Part shown: positions 11,155 to 23,149 of the stretch, one piece after another
Layout: each line of letters opens with the position of its first letter
Numbering within the stretch: position 1 is the first letter of the stretch
DNA from: Microcyclospora pomicola
Lineage: Eukaryota; Ascomycota; Dothideomycetes; Capnodiales
DNA: 64,000 nucleotides
Assembly (NCBI GenBank): GCA_002786065.1
Contig: NHNY01000043.1
Coordinates: 1-64,000 of the forward strand
Reading direction: 5' to 3'
Notes under the pieces: generated by a model
The model's database searches: none
What the model was told of the DNA's origin: nothing
The model's input: only the letters and a program-made list of their open reading frames with translations
Position numbers and translations under genes: made by a program

Positions 11155-12272
11155 CTACGGAAACAATTTCTTCTTCGGTCTAGAAGCGTTCAAGGGTATA
11201 GTAGTGACATCCTGTCCGCTTCTGACCTTCACAGATGCCACCAAGATCTGGAGCTTTTCTATCTCGGGAGGCAGTAGCAAGTTCACGCCAGATTCATCGA
11301 TACCTCCATTTTCCATTGGGGCCGTCAAAGACCACCCGATGGATATGTGGAATTGATTGGAACGCGGTGCTCCTGTCAACGTCTTGGGTGTGTTAGTTCG
11401 CCCTGTTGTCCCGGCCGGTAGTGGCCTGCTCATTTGCCCCAGATCACTGTACAGCTCTGGTTGCTGGAATTGTCTGGCTACTTCATTACATATATGTAGC
11501 AGCCTCGTCAGATCGTCGTTTGCACTCATGTGAAGCTGCAAGACCAGGAACCATCTTGTCCGAGTCTCATTCGGGTGCCATTTCAGCGCGGCGGGTTGGA
11601 CTATGAAGCGGTTTGCACTACTTGCAGCAATGGAATCACGAGCTGATGCAACGAACAAGTCTTTGGTCTCAGTCCGGAACACTAGCGGACGGGACAATGA
11701 TATATGCAAAGGCAATTGCACGCCGAGCTCGGTCTCAAGCAAGCTGTGTATCTTGTTCCCAGAATTCATAACGCTTCGCATGTTGGAGATCAGGTCAGCC
11801 ATTACCTGCAAGTCTTGTGGCTCTGGTAGCCCTGTCAATAGATGTAAGTATGTCACTGTGGCAGCCAATACAAGGAACCGGGAACCACGAGCAGACCGTA
11901 TCATTACTCACACTCGATGAACACATGCCCCGACCAGCGCCCTGCGACATGCGGTGTGACACGCCTACGGCCTTCGTGGAGCGATGGCTGGTCTGAAGTA
12001 GCCGTCCGTACTGTAGATGAGTACAAGTTTAGAAACGTTGTAGGGAGTGGTGGTGTGACCAGTGGAGCTCGTACTGTAGCAGAGCGGACGGTTGTGAGCA
12101 TTGTCTCCGAAGGCTCGTTTCGTGATTCCAGTCTATCGGCTTGCGAACTCGCTGAAAGTCTACGTTGTTTCGATGGCAGTGGAGACGTTCTTTCACCGCT
12201 GAGCTGCCGCTTTGGCGGCTTCTGCGTGTCGTCCTCATCGTCCGAGGACGAGTATGATACCAGAGCTGCCAT
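11155..12272 (-). CDS. usb1: U6 snRNA phosphodiesterase Usb1
   Basis: Two exons (11912-12272 and 11155-11831) with an 80-base intron; 345 residues. Usb1 is a nuclear 3'-5' RNA exonuclease of the 2H phosphoesterase family that trims the U6 snRNA tail and leaves a terminal phosphate, stabilising U6 for splicing. The N-terminus (MAALVSYSSSDDEDD) is the acidic low-complexity start usual for the family. Both catalytic H-x-S motifs are visible: LHISLSRP (His 163, Ser 165) and FHISIGW (His 282, Ser 284). The splice joins HVFIE to WLPEPQDL, as family members require. The ATG at 12272 is used because the upstream in-frame extension starts from TTG. It is divergent from the Pal1 gene. Confidence 0.92.
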
Positions 12273-12751
12273 GAGTATGGGCAAAAAGGTGCACCTCGAA
12301 TGGTCTTCAAATTGCTAGGCCATTTGTGATGTGAGTCCTGCGGACGAGTATGATTGCTCTTGGTCAAGGTATGTATACGCGCCTAGAGACGCAAGACAGA
12401 CGTGTTGTCTCACATTTGCTCATGTGCGCAGCGGCCTAGACAGGGGCGGGATGCATTGTCGGCAGAGACAGCACGTTGAGAAGACACATGAAACTTGGTG
12501 CAGTGACGTCAGCCGGATGTCGACGCAACTGCAGTGCACGTCCAACATGATCTTACGCGTACAGTAAAGAGCCTTCGTCACGGACGCTCACTTTATCTAT
12601 GCGCAATACCCAGCTCAACTGCGCTTTATCCTCTCAATTCCTGCTTCGTCAATACCCAGGCGCTGAATCTGCTTACCTATCTTGTGCTTGATTCTGCTTT
12701 CCTGTCACACTCCATCAGTCGACAAGCTTGAAGCAGCGGCAACAATTACCC
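12273..12751. promoter_or_regulatory. Shared upstream region of usb1 and the Pal1 gene
   Basis: About 480 bases between two divergent starts. The right-hand part before 12752 has the CT-rich and CAA-rich leader style seen upstream of other genes here. No specific site can be named. Confidence 0.45.
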
Positions 12752-14109
12752 ATGGCTTCTCGCGACTTCAAAGAGGTAAGACGACACAATATTGCAGCAT
12801 AGATGTATACTTTGTAGTCTATGTGTACTGATTAAGGATTTACCAGGCTCAAGCGGCCCTGATCGATCCATTTCACGCACCTGAGCCCTCCGCTGAGACT
12901 GGACCTGGTTCCCACTTCGGTAGCACCTTTGCCAATACTAGAGACTCGACGTCCCCTACCACAACGGGCGTGAAGTCTGCTGCGAGTCTCAACGCAAGAG
13001 ACCCCTTCGACCCGGCAACCTTCAAGAAGGTCTCTTCCAATGTATCAGCCACTGCCGCTGAGCACGGCAAACCAGAGTTTGTTGGCCAAGCAGAAAAAGG
13101 CGGTGTCACAACACACACTCGCGCCGTCAGTGGTGGAGCCAGTGGTAGTGGAAGACGTGGCACAAGTCCGAGAGAAGCGTTTCCCAGCTATCGATCGCCT
13201 GCATCTGGCAAGCGTGAGGGACAGCAATCAAGTAGCCCTTCCCGAACAGGAGGGGCCCCACCATCATACCTTGGTGTTGCTGAGGCCTCGGACGCGAGCC
13301 GTGGGCATAGACGTCGGACCAGCTCATTGAAGGAAAGGTTCCCGGGAGACACATCTGGGCAGCCATTGGAAATCATTAGAAAGGATTCCCGCAAGGCGAA
13401 CCGCTCCCCACATTTGTCCAAGCGCCACCTTCCTGGTGCAGACTTGGTTGATCGCCTGGATCCAGCACTTGGCGGTCGACCCTACCATCACGAAGGACCC
13501 TTTGATGCTGCGTTGTTGGCCCGCAACAGCGATCCAAAATTTGCTCCCATCAATGCATTGGAGACTAGCAACGCCGAAACTCTCAAAGCTACGCCAGCCG
13601 AGAACGTTCGTGATGCCTTGGAGCAACATAAGCCACTTGACGGTGTAGCGGTCGTCCCACCAGGTGCTACTGATAGATTCGGTCGCACCTACCAGTACGA
13701 AGAGGGAGCCAATGTCATGCATGAGAGGGGCGAAGACGAAGGCTACAAGAGGTGGGCAGGAGAAACTTATGACAAGGACGACTTGAAAGGTCAGAGTGAG
13801 CCTGGCTTTAGCCTCGACCGTGCCATGCAGGCGCATAAGATCGACGAGAATGGCATTGAGATGGAGGACCGTGCACAGCTGATGAAAGACTATCACAAAG
13901 CCCAGCGAGAGGGAACGCTTGACAAACGTGATCCGGTGATCATCGCTGGAAATGAGAGCCGGTACAACGATGCGTACTATGCAAACTCCAAAGACAATGA
14001 TGCCGCGAGAATGGGCGGTATTGGCTCCAGTGGTACTATCAAGGAGGGTATCAAGAAGCGCATCGGAAGCTTGAGGCACCGCAAGAACGGATCTCGCGAT
14101 GAAGCATGA
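12752..14109 (+). CDS. Pal1 cell morphology family protein
   Basis: Two exons: a tiny first exon (12752-12775, coding MASRDFKE) and 12847-14109, with a 71-base intron; 428 residues. Pal1 proteins (PF08316) sit at growing tips, septa and endocytic sites and help keep cylindrical cell shape in fission yeast. The diagnostic core is at about residues 195-225: GADLVDRLDPALGG, then YHHEGPFDAAL. The N-terminal half is Ser/Gly/Pro-rich and disordered; the C-terminal half is charged (GYKRWAGETYDKDDLKG) and ends in a basic KKRIGSLRHRKN stretch. Without the spliced first exon the first ATG would be at 12970, which would lose 49 residues. The family call rests on the core motif. Confidence 0.85.
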
Positions 14110-14871
14110 AGAGAACGCCACGGTGATCGCGCATGAGTACTCATGTGCCAGACACAAGACTTCGCAAATCGCAACAGTCCTTGTCGCGGGGGGCGGTTAC
14201 ATGATGATGTTGATCTTGCTCGTGCGAGATTCACAAGGGGGATACGTAAACGGCATTAGAACATAGATGGCAGAATACACACTTGAACATACTGGACCAG
14301 CAATTTTACATATTACCAAAACAATCATTTCATTCCATTGACGTCATCTGTACGGTACCTGACAGACACCTACTGTAGGCGCAAGAATGACCTTATCTGT
14401 CGAATTATGACATTTCATAATCAAATCCACCACATATCCAAGCACGAGTAGAGCTATGCGTACATGTAGGCAATACCGTCTCAGGGCTTCACGTGAAGTT
14501 GTCTGCACCTGTAGGTTGGTCTCGGCGGGTATGGCCGCTCCCGACCGCCCGGGGTCGCGAGCTAGGTACAGGTCAAAAAGTCGAGCTTCACTGTTCCACG
14601 TCTACCAGCTTGACGCGCATCAACCATCTTTCCCTTGTACACTTCATCTCCATTGCTTGCTGCTTGTTCTCAACCTTTGATACAGCTGTGTCGTTCCAAT
14701 TGGAGCGCCTGCGCAAACCGAGTCCGTCGACACATCACGCGTGCTCCGAAGCATTCGACGGAGCAGTGACATTCACTTCTCTCCAGCAAGGACATCACAC
14801 GGTAGACACATTTGTCTCCTGACACCGCATCATCTTTGAGTCTATCCAATACACTTGCCTGTTCCTTGGGT
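14110..14871. other. Intergenic region
   Basis: 3' flank of the Pal1 gene and promoter/leader of the U2AF gene. Short frames only; nothing recognised. Confidence 0.5.
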
Positions 14872-17095
14872 ATGTCAGACCGTCGTTATGCACCTCGCGA
14901 TGATCGACCACCGCGCCGAGACCGCGACGACAGACGCAGATCTCGCTCACCTCGTGGTGGTGATCGACAAGGTCGAAACGGCGGGTATGGAGACAGGCGG
15001 AATGGTGGTCGTGATGCTGGAGTAGACTCATATGCCGGTGATCGAGGCTATCGTGACAGAGAGCGGGAAGAAAGATACGGTGGTAGCGGAGGACGCGGCG
15101 GCGGTCGTGGTGGAGACTGGAGATCCGGCGGAGGAGGAGGTGACAGAGATCGTGGCGACAGAGACAGAGGTGATCGCCGAGGCGGAGGTCGCGGAGACAG
15201 AGATCGTGATGACGACCGTCGCCGCATGCGCAGAGACGATCGCCGCGACGACTACAACGGTCGTGGCCCTGCCCGTGATCGTGGAGATCGAGATGTGCGA
15301 GGTGAGAGAGACGACATGGCCGAAATGGATGCTCAACAGCGGAGAGGGCCTCGTAGTGCGACGCCCGAGCAGAGGAAAGTCAAGGAGCCAACTCCAGATC
15401 TGACTGATGTCGTCTCTGTCTTGACCAGGAAACGACGCCTTCCACAGTGGGATCTCAAGCCGCCTGGGTACGAGAATGTCACGGCCGAGCAGGCTAAGCT
15501 TTCTGGCATGTTCCCGCTGCCTGGTGCACCGCGTCAGCAGCCCATGGATCCCACTCGTCTCCAAGCTTTCATGAATCAGCCTGGAAACTCGGCTGGCAGT
15601 GCCGCTCTCAAGCCTGGCACAGCTAGACAAGCCAAACGACTCTTTGTGTACGGCATTCCACAGGGCTCAAATGATGCAGCCATCACGGCGTTTTTCAATC
15701 TGCAACTGAACGAGCTCAACGTAACAAAGGGCTCGGATCCTTGTGTATCCGCACAGATCGGCAAAGACTCAAGCTATGCGCTCCTCGAATTCAAGACTGC
15801 CGAAGATGCAACGAACGCGTTAGCTTTGGATGGTATCACCATGGAGAGCAGCTCCAATGGCGCGGATGCCGACATGGCCGATGGTCAAGGGCTATCTATC
15901 AAGCGTCCCAAGGACTACATTGTCCCATCTGCCACACCGGGAGGCGAGGAAAATGGCGCGCTGGGATTCGATTTGGTCCCAGAGAGCCCGAATAAGCTAT
16001 CCATCACGAACATTGGCACATTCTTGGAGGAAGAACAGGTGCGCGAGTTGTTGGAGGCGTTCGGGGAGTTGAAGCATTTTGTTCTGGCGAAAGACAGAGC
16101 GGGGAGCGATGCTAACCGCGGTTGGGCATTCTGTGAATACAACGACTCGGAGGTCACCGATGCTGCAATTGGTGGTCTCAGTGCAGTCGAGATTGGTGAC
16201 AAGCAGCTAGCGGTGAAGAGAGCTTGTGTCGGAGTGACACAAACCACCATTGGTCCGGGAGGTGAGTACACTACGCTGAAGAAGATGTGGCCAGATTGTC
16301 ATCTCGGCTCAGCTCGTCTTTGTTTGTCTGTTTGCTAACATAGATCGCAGGCGCAGAAATGTCGGTCGGTGCTATGTCTGTGATGGCAGGCATGACTTCA
16401 AAAGAGGCGCAAGGCGGCAGAGTCATATGCCTCATGAACATGATCACTATTGAGGAGTTGATGGACGCTGAAGAAGCTGAAGGTGAGGCAAACTCATTCG
16501 TCGAGCATCACATGGGCCCGTACTTGGAGCCGGCGACTGCCAACGAAGTGCAGACCGGAACTTGGCGGCTTTTGAGATGTCCATGCCTGCTCTGACCGAA
16601 CTTTATGCTGACTAAAGCGATTTGCGCAGAAATTCTCGAGGATGTGCGTGAAGAGTGTCTGAAATACGGCAAACTTCTGGACGTGAAGATGCCGAGACCG
16701 ACTCCTGGAAATCGATCAAGTAAGTACATATCTCTTATTTCTGCGTTACTATATGTCGGCGGTGGCGGCGGCGGCGGCGGTGTCGACGGTGGGCAGTTGC
16801 GGCACCAGTCTGCGAGACCGGTGTTGGATCCATTTCAAGGCCTATCGGCCCCAGCAAGAGTGTGCCTAGGCACTTTACTGATGCACTGTGTGCTATTTTC
16901 TCGTCATCACACGCAGATCATTCCACACCACTAACTCCGATCTCAGACGCAGGCCTGGGAAAGATATACCTTGCATATGAAGACTCCAGCTCCGCCGCAA
17001 AAGCCCTTGCTGCTCTAGCCGGCCGCAAGTTTGCAGATCGCACAGTAGTGTGTACATTCTTTGACGAGCAGAGCTTTGAAATCGGCGCATGGTGA
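14872..17095 (+). CDS. Splicing factor U2AF large subunit (U2AF65)
   Basis: Four exons (14872-16261, 16351-16482, 16630-16719, 16947-17095), introns of 89, 147 and 227 bases; 586 residues. It binds the polypyrimidine tract at the 3' splice site and, with the small subunit and SF1, recruits the U2 snRNP. Residues 1-150 are an Arg/Asp/Gly-rich domain in place of a plain RS domain. A Trp-containing linker (LPQWDLKPPGYE, Trp 193) matches the part that grips U2AF35. RRM1 is about 256-347 (RLFVYGIP), RRM2 about 376-451 (LSITNIG...GWAFCEY), and a UHM-type third RRM fills the end (EECLKYGKLLDVKMPRP, then GKIYLAYED). The ATG at 14872 is used because the frame upstream opens only with TTG. The last intron holds a GGC-repeat tract (16758-16783). 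Confidence 0.93.
16758..16783. repeat. GGC-rich microsatellite in a U2AF intron
   Basis: A (GGC)n-like tract inside the 227-base third intron of the U2AF gene. In the retained reading it would code poly-glycine. It is likely length-variable between strains; no function can be claimed. Confidence 0.7.
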
Positions 17096-17989
17096 GGTAT
17101 TGCGTACTTCTGCCGTGGACCAGGGCTCTGGACTGTGAACGAGGCTGCTGGCGTGGTTGATTCGACTGCCTTTGCGTTACATGACGGATATAGACCCAAC
17201 ACGCGATATGGTCACTGAAGGGGGCAAGGGTGCTAGAAACCGCTTCGCGTACGCGCCCGGTCATGGGCTTACAAAAAGTTGGAGGACGTGCATCGAAACT
17301 ATCCTCCCGATGTTCTCTCTTGCATGAACCACATGTCGAGGCAGTGCTTCTTCAGGCTCACCTCGAATCCTTTCGAAGCTCCTATGTACTCAATACAATA
17401 CAATTGCTTGAGTGCCACATCGGATCAGGTGGACGAAGTCTCGGGCGTGCACCTTTGCTTCTTGTTGAAATGTTCGACCGACGAAGATATATGTACGCGT
17501 GTCCATCCAGACGGGTATGCAAATCAATTCTTCAATCTGAACCCTACCCTTACACCTGCACCTTTTGCATACTTATTACAAGTAGGTGAGGGCAGTACGA
17601 CGAGAAACTTTGTGCCATGTGTTGTCGTAGCTATGTGTTCATGCTGGAACCACCAGCCCACGAACACACAAGAATGCTCTCTTCGCAGTACATGCATCTT
17701 TTTGTGGAGGCGGTTTCTAGCAGCGAAGTCTCGCAACAGTAGTAGGTCTTGTAAACTTGTAACCATTCACGTCATGTAGCATGGCTGTAGATCATACTCC
17801 ATGTACAAAGTTACTCATAAATGTGTTGAGCCTTCGATATTATGCCCAATTAAGTTGCCTACAGGTGATGTTGAAGCGTCTCTCGCCACGCGCTTCTAGT
17901 GTGGGACACAGGAAGCTCAACTGCGAAGTTCATGTTCTACATCTGGGTACTGCACACGTTATTCCCGTGTCCATGTACACCATACAACA
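17096..17989. other. Intergenic region upstream of prp16
   Basis: 3' flank of the U2AF gene and promoter of prp16. Short frames only. An upstream frame ends by overlapping the prp16 start codon (separate entry). Confidence 0.5.
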
Positions 17990-17993
17990 ATGA
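17973..17993 (+). promoter_or_regulatory. Mini-uORF overlapping the prp16 start (ATGA)
   Basis: An ATG at 17973 opens six codons (MYTIQQ) and stops at TGA 17991-17993, which overlaps the prp16 ATG (17990-17992) in an ATGA arrangement. If the mRNA leader includes it, ribosomes would stop right on the main start, a layout that can give termination-coupled re-initiation. Leader extent is not known, so a role is inference. Confidence 0.5.
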
Positions 17994-20878
17994 ACCAAGA
18001 AGGCTTCCGCAGTCCCAAACGTCGTCGTCTAGATTATGTGCCGGCGAGTCAAAGATACAACACTTCCAACCCCGTCCAGCAACCCGCAGGACCTGGAGCC
18101 GGGACAGAAGAAGCAGACACGACCGCGCTGGATCGCGATTGGTACAACACCGCTGAAGAAGGCGCCGCGTTTGGCGATGAGAGTCACAATCCTTTCGGAG
18201 GGACCGAAGATGTATCGTGGGCGGACGCTGAGCGCGAGCGGGATCTGCTCGAGAAGAAGTTGGCTGTACGACAGCGTGTGAACCCCAAATACCTGCAACG
18301 ACAAAAGGACAATGATGCGTGGGAGACGAATCGCATGCTAGCGAGTAGTGTGGCTCAAACAAGAGACCAATACAACGACTTCGAGGACGACAATGACGAC
18401 ACGCGCGTACACTTGCTGGTCCATGACCTCAAACCGCCATTCCTAGATGGCAAGACGGTCTTCACGAAGCAACTCGAGGCTGTCAGCGCGGTTAAAGATC
18501 CTCAAAGCGATATGGCGGTCTTCTCGAGGAAAGGGAGTAAGGTGGTCAAAGAGAAGCGGCAGCAAAGAGAACGGCAAAAGCAGGCTCAGGATGCCACAGC
18601 CATGGCTGGGACTGCACTCGGAAATGTGCTGGGCGTGAAAGAAGAGGACACAGACTCCGCAGCACCGCATGATGCCGCCGCTGGGGAGAGGAGCAAGGGT
18701 AACAAGTTTGCCGAGCACATGAAAAAGGGCGACGGGCAAAGCGACTTTTCTCGGACCAAATCCCTCAGGGAGCAGAGGGAGTACCTGCCTGCATTTGCCG
18801 TGCGAGAAGAACTACTGCGAGTCGTCAGGGACAATCAAGTGGTTATTGTGGTTGGCCAGACCGGCTCAGGCAAGACCACACAGTTGACCCAATTCCTGTA
18901 CGAAGACGGGTACGGGAACCACGGGATAATTGGATGTACTCAGCCAAGGCGTGTTGCTGCCATGTCTGTAGCCAAGCGTGTAAGTGAGGAGATGGCGGTT
19001 CCATTGGGTGGCAAGGTGGGTTATGCCATCCGATTCGAGGATTGTACAAGTAAGGAGACAGTCATCAAATACATGACCGACGGTGTCCTGCTACGGGAAT
19101 CCCTCACCAACCCCGATCTTGATCAATATAGCTGCATCATCATGGACGAGGCACATGAGCGTGCGCTCAACACGGACGTCCTGATGGGCTTGATCAAGAA
19201 AGTTCTTGCACGCCGACGAGACCTGAAATTGATCGTCACTTCTGCTACCATGAATTCTGAACGCTTTTCCCGCTTTTACGCTGGTGCTCCAGAGTTCTTT
19301 ATTCCAGGTCGCACGTTTCCGGTTGACATCCAGTATTCTCGGTCGCCCTGCGAAGACTATGTCGACGCGGCTGTGCGTCAGGTGCTGGCGATCCATGTTT
19401 CGCAGCCGGCCGGCGATATCCTCGTGTTCATGACCGGCCAGGAAGACATTGAAATCACCTGTGAGCTCCTCGCCGAGCGTCTAGCGCAGTTGAATGATCC
19501 GCCAGAATTAAGCATTCTGCCCATCTATTCTCAGATGCCCGCGGATCTGCAAGCTAAGATCTTCGATCGGGCAGCGCCTGGAGTGAGAAAAGTCATTGTC
19601 GCCACCAATATCGCGGAGACTTCGCTGACAGTTGATGGCATTATGTACGTCGTTGATTGTGGCTTCAGTAAGCTCAAAGTATACAATCCCAGGATGGGCA
19701 TGGATACGTTGCAAATCACGCCCATATCCCAAGCAAACGCTTCTCAGCGAGCCGGCAGAGCTGGCCGAACGGGACCAGGAAAGGCTTTCCACCTCTACAC
19801 AGAACGAGCATTCCGAGATGAGTTCTACATTGCCACAATTCCAGAAATTCAGCGTACGAACCTTGCCAATACCGTCCTCCTCTTGAAGAGCTTAGGTGTG
19901 AAGGACCTGTTGGATTTCGATTTCATGGACCCGCCACCACAAGACACCATCTCCACTTCGCTATTCGATCTCTGGGCTCTGGGTGCCTTAACCAACATGG
20001 GAGAACTCACAGATCTTGGTCGATCAATGACATCTTTCCCAATGGACCCATCATTGGCAAAACTGGTCATCGCTTCTTCTACAACCTACCAATGTTCGCA
20101 AGAGATCGTGACCATTGTAGCTATGCTCAGCGTTCCGTCGGTCTTCTATCGACCCAAAGAACGTCTTGAGGAAGCAGACGCCGCCAGAGAGAAGTTTTTC
20201 GTCCATGATTCGGACCATCTGACCCTTTTGACCGTATATCAGCAGTGGGCGGCGAATGGTAGTAAGGACGGATGGTGCGTAAAGCACTTTCTCCACCCGA
20301 AGGCACTCCGTCGAGCACAGGAGATCCGACAGCAGATCACCGACATCATGACTTCCTCCAAGATGCCTTTAGTGTCTTGCGGATACGATCTAGATATCGT
20401 GCGCGAGTGTGTCTGCTCTGGCTTTTACTATCAGGCTGCAAAACGAAAGGGTCTAGGGGAGTATCAGAATCTCCGGACTAGCGTGACAATGGCATTGCAC
20501 CCGACTTCTGCGCTGTATAATTCTGGGGATCCCCCTGACTACGTTGTCTATCACGAGCTGATATTGACCTCTAAAGAGTATATGTCCTGCGTGACGGCAG
20601 TGGATGCACATTGGTTAGCGGATCTGGGCGGCGTGTTCTACAGCCTGAAGCAAAAGGGGTTCAGCAAGATCGACAAGCGTGTTACAGAAACGGAGTTCTC
20701 ACGCAAGATGGAATTGGAAAAGGCCATTGCTGAGGATAGAGTGAAGATGCGCAGCAATGGTGGAGTGGAGAACAAACGTGATGCAGCGTCGAAACTGGCC
20801 TCCGGGTCTGCGAAGAAGCCAACCGTGCTAGTGAAGGGCGGAAGTGCAGTAGTTAAGCCAAAAGCTAGACGGCGGTGA
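17990..20878 (+). CDS. prp16: DEAH-box pre-mRNA splicing helicase Prp16
   Basis: Intronless, 962 residues. Prp16 (human DHX38) is the spliceosomal ATPase that remodels the spliceosome after the first transesterification step. Visible motifs: [10 protein letters not shown] at about 289; II, DEAH at 386-389; [34 protein letters not shown] at about 586. The winged-helix, ratchet and OB-fold regions follow (e.g. [39 protein letters not shown]). The N-terminal 250 residues are charged and disordered as in the family, starting [17 protein letters not shown]. Similarity over [18 protein letters not shown] and FHLYTE points to Prp16 rather than Prp2, Prp22 or Prp43. It lies directly downstream of the U2AF gene on the same strand. 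Confidence 0.95.
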   Translation: MNQEGFRSPKRRRLDYVPASQRYNTSNPVQQPAGPGAGTEEADTTALDRDWYNTAEEGAAFGDESHNPFGGTEDVSWADAERERDLLEKKLAVRQRVNPKYLQRQKDNDAWETNRMLASSVAQTRDQYNDFEDDNDDTRVHLLVHDLKPPFLDGKTVFTKQLEAVSAVKDPQSDMAVFSRKGSKVVKEKRQQRERQKQAQDATAMAGTALGNVLGVKEEDTDSAAPHDAAAGERSKGNKFAEHMKKGDGQSDFSRTKSLREQREYLPAFAVREELLRVVRDNQVVIVVGQTGSGKTTQLTQFLYEDGYGNHGIIGCTQPRRVAAMSVAKRVSEEMAVPLGGKVGYAIRFEDCTSKETVIKYMTDGVLLRESLTNPDLDQYSCIIMDEAHERALNTDVLMGLIKKVLARRRDLKLIVTSATMNSERFSRFYAGAPEFFIPGRTFPVDIQYSRSPCEDYVDAAVRQVLAIHVSQPAGDILVFMTGQEDIEITCELLAERLAQLNDPPELSILPIYSQMPADLQAKIFDRAAPGVRKVIVATNIAETSLTVDGIMYVVDCGFSKLKVYNPRMGMDTLQITPISQANASQRAGRAGRTGPGKAFHLYTERAFRDEFYIATIPEIQRTNLANTVLLLKSLGVKDLLDFDFMDPPPQDTISTSLFDLWALGALTNMGELTDLGRSMTSFPMDPSLAKLVIASSTTYQCSQEIVTIVAMLSVPSVFYRPKERLEEADAAREKFFVHDSDHLTLLTVYQQWAANGSKDGWCVKHFLHPKALRRAQEIRQQITDIMTSSKMPLVSCGYDLDIVRECVCSGFYYQAAKRKGLGEYQNLRTSVTMALHPTSALYNSGDPPDYVVYHELILTSKEYMSCVTAVDAHWLADLGGVFYSLKQKGFSKIDKRVTETEFSRKMELEKAIAEDRVKMRSNGGVENKRDAASKLASGSAKKPTVLVKGGSAVVKPKARRR

Positions 20879-21475
20879 ATGTATCATCGTCAACAACTCT
20901 GTAAGGTGCGTCAGTCAACCAGACGTTGAAATCGTGGTAGACCGAGTGCATAGGTAATTAAGAGCATCAAAAGCTCACTAGAATCTCAGGATCAGCTCGA
21001 CACGTAACGATGATGCGAACCATGCAGTTTAAACGACGGATACATGATGTTCCTCTCGGACAATGCAGCAAGCAGAGGCACTAATTTTGGGGCAGCACAC
21101 GAAGCGCATAGCGGAATGCCTAGCAAAGCAAACGTCCATCATAGCAGATTCTACCTTCAGGTGGGCTACAGTTAGTGATCGTGGGTTGAACTGACGGTCG
21201 AACTAGAGGTATGTGAGGATCACTGAACACCTATCACCATGTTGATTCTCGACGTGGTCAAGATAATAGACCGTAAAATATGATGTTCGAGTAGCAAAGT
21301 TGTGCAACCACGCAAGACGATAGCGAACGTTAGCATGACCATACTAAAGTGTAGTATAGACGAAACAAATCCGAATGGGCTGTCGGCACTTGAATGACCA
21401 TGTCTTCATTCGCTATGGTTACAAGGTCTACCTGATGCAGCTATGAGCATATGCACAGAATTAAACTACCGATTC
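20879..21475. other. Convergent intergenic region
   Basis: Lies between the 3' ends of prp16 and trm82. No open frame of note; presumably the two 3' UTRs and terminators. Confidence 0.5.
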
Positions 21476-22927
21476 TCAATCCTGGTCGTCTGCTCCGTCC
21501 TGCTGCTCAGGAGATTCAGCGGTATCCATGGTTCCCCAGCCAGTGCGTTTCCGTAGGTTCGAGATGCCGTACAACAAGGTCTCCAAGCTCTTGTCACTTG
21601 TGGCACAATTCGTGGTAGCTAACGCCGTTCTGACATCTTCGTATTCAGAAGCTACCGATTGCCCGGGCTGAACGGTCTGCAGTCGTACCTGGCCGACTTC
21701 TCTGCTATCAAGCGATACAAGGATTTCTCCACTGACCACCGTGATGTCCAGTGGTGGGTGGGTCAGCTTTATCGCGCTCAATGCGCTGCTTTCTTGCAAG
21801 AGATGCTCGACGAATATGCTGAACAGGGCTGGCACCCTTTCACAGGCTACGAGAACGGAAGGACCGAAGTCCTTTCCAGCTGGGACGACCCAAATTCCGG
21901 AGACGGTCACCGGCTTTGAGTTGAATCGAGTAAGGGTACTCTTGATATCAAGTTTTCTTCGCAATGAAAAGGATGGCCAATTCCAGACACCAAGCCAATC
22001 ATCACCACCTCCACTGATTAACAGGTCAGTGTCTGGTATTGGCCGTATCTTGCTGATGAATTCAGTATGACCTAAGCAGTAGCCCTCGATTATGTGTGCT
22101 TGCGGAACTGCTCGAGAGAAACGAATGTGCTCATCTCGGTCTGCCGTGACAATATACCGTCGTTCTTTTCCGTCAACCGTTTGCATGACAAAGGCCAGAT
22201 CAGTCAACATTGAAACGTGACCTAGCAAGAGCTCGTGTTCGAATTTGAGCGGTTCCTTTGATTTGGGAGTTCGATTCTTCTGCTTCATTTGCGATTCGAG
22301 AGCTTTCCGGTTCCGCTTGGTGTGTACTGTTAGGTTCGTTGCCTGAGGCTTGAAAGTTTCTTCGGCCGGAACATTGTTCTCGTGTTTGCTGCTGTCATGC
22401 TCTGTCTCAGAGGCTTGTCCGAACAGTGGCACAGAATATACGTCTCCAAACTTGTCGCCGCACAGGATCGTTTCATTGTCAGGCAGAATTTGAATGGCAC
22501 ATGGGCGTTTGGGCATGAATCTTTGGCTGAGCTCAGATAGCTCACCACTGTCTGTAATGTTGAATACTCGTAAGCATTTGTCGTCGGTCACTGTTACGAC
22601 AGATTCCTGATTCGAGGAGACCGTCAAACTAATAATGCTTGGGGAAGTCTTTGCATCCGGAGTAATTTTCTGCTTTTTTACGGGCGGGCCTTCGCCCTCA
22701 ACCTCGACTTGTTCATCTTGTGTTGTCGTCTGTAGTGGAGAGTTAATATTCATTTTTCATTTTCAATCACACAGCTCACCTACATGGGAATTTGTGGTCC
22801 ATTGTGCAACGACTGCGCCAGTCTGCAGGCACGTGGATATAAGTTTGGATCCGCAAGCAGTCAACAAAAACGCTTTCTCGAGATCATTAGGCTTCACGGC
22901 AGCAATACATTGGAATGGATGCTGCAT
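21476..22927 (-). CDS. trm82: tRNA m7G46 methyltransferase non-catalytic subunit Trm82 (WDR4)
   Basis: A beta-propeller WD-repeat protein that partners the catalytic Trm8 to make N7-methylguanosine at position 46 of tRNAs. The long exon is 21476-22729. A first exon (22784-22927) must be added: it codes MQHPFQCIAAV...ACGSKLI, the usual N-terminus. A donor at GTAGGT (22783) keeps the phase and gives 465 residues; the stronger-looking GTGAGC four bases further would break the phase unless the acceptor also moves. Blades are seen around TVTDDKCLRVFNI, ILCGDKFGDVYSV, GHVSMLTDLAFV, YIVTADRDEHIRFSR and DLLISGGGDDWLGVW. A basic linker (KRNRKALESQMKQKNR) lies between blades. Divergent from the P0 gene, 222 bases away. 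Confidence 0.88.
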
Positions 22928-23149
22928 GTTGGAGTTTGCTTGATGTCGCTGTCATGCCAAAAGGGCGCTCCAGCCAATGGAGAAGCCGACAGCATGAAAT
23001 CGGGCCGGAATGCTTTCCGCAGCGCGCCAAGCCCACGTCGACGAACGAAAATGTAGCGACTTCACTGCTGTCACGAAGCCTTGCCCTCCCATCATCACAT
23101 CACACATACACGCGCCTTAAAATCAATCACCCTATACTGCATAGACAAT
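22928..23149. promoter_or_regulatory. Bidirectional promoter trm82 / ribosomal P0
   Basis: Only 222 bases separate the two divergent start codons, so both genes must share regulatory sequence. A CATCACATCACACATACACG-like CA-rich leader stands just before the P0 start. Sharing fits co-control of tRNA modification and ribosome production; that is inference. Confidence 0.55.

Noticed and set aside
13324-14157. 277-codon minus frame opposite the Pal1 gene
   Set aside because: Lies antisense to a clear Pal1 protein; no recognisable domain.
15028-15630. 200-codon minus frame and a 123-codon alternative plus frame in the U2AF gene
   Set aside because: Both come from the Arg/Asp/Gly repeat composition of the U2AF N-terminal domain.
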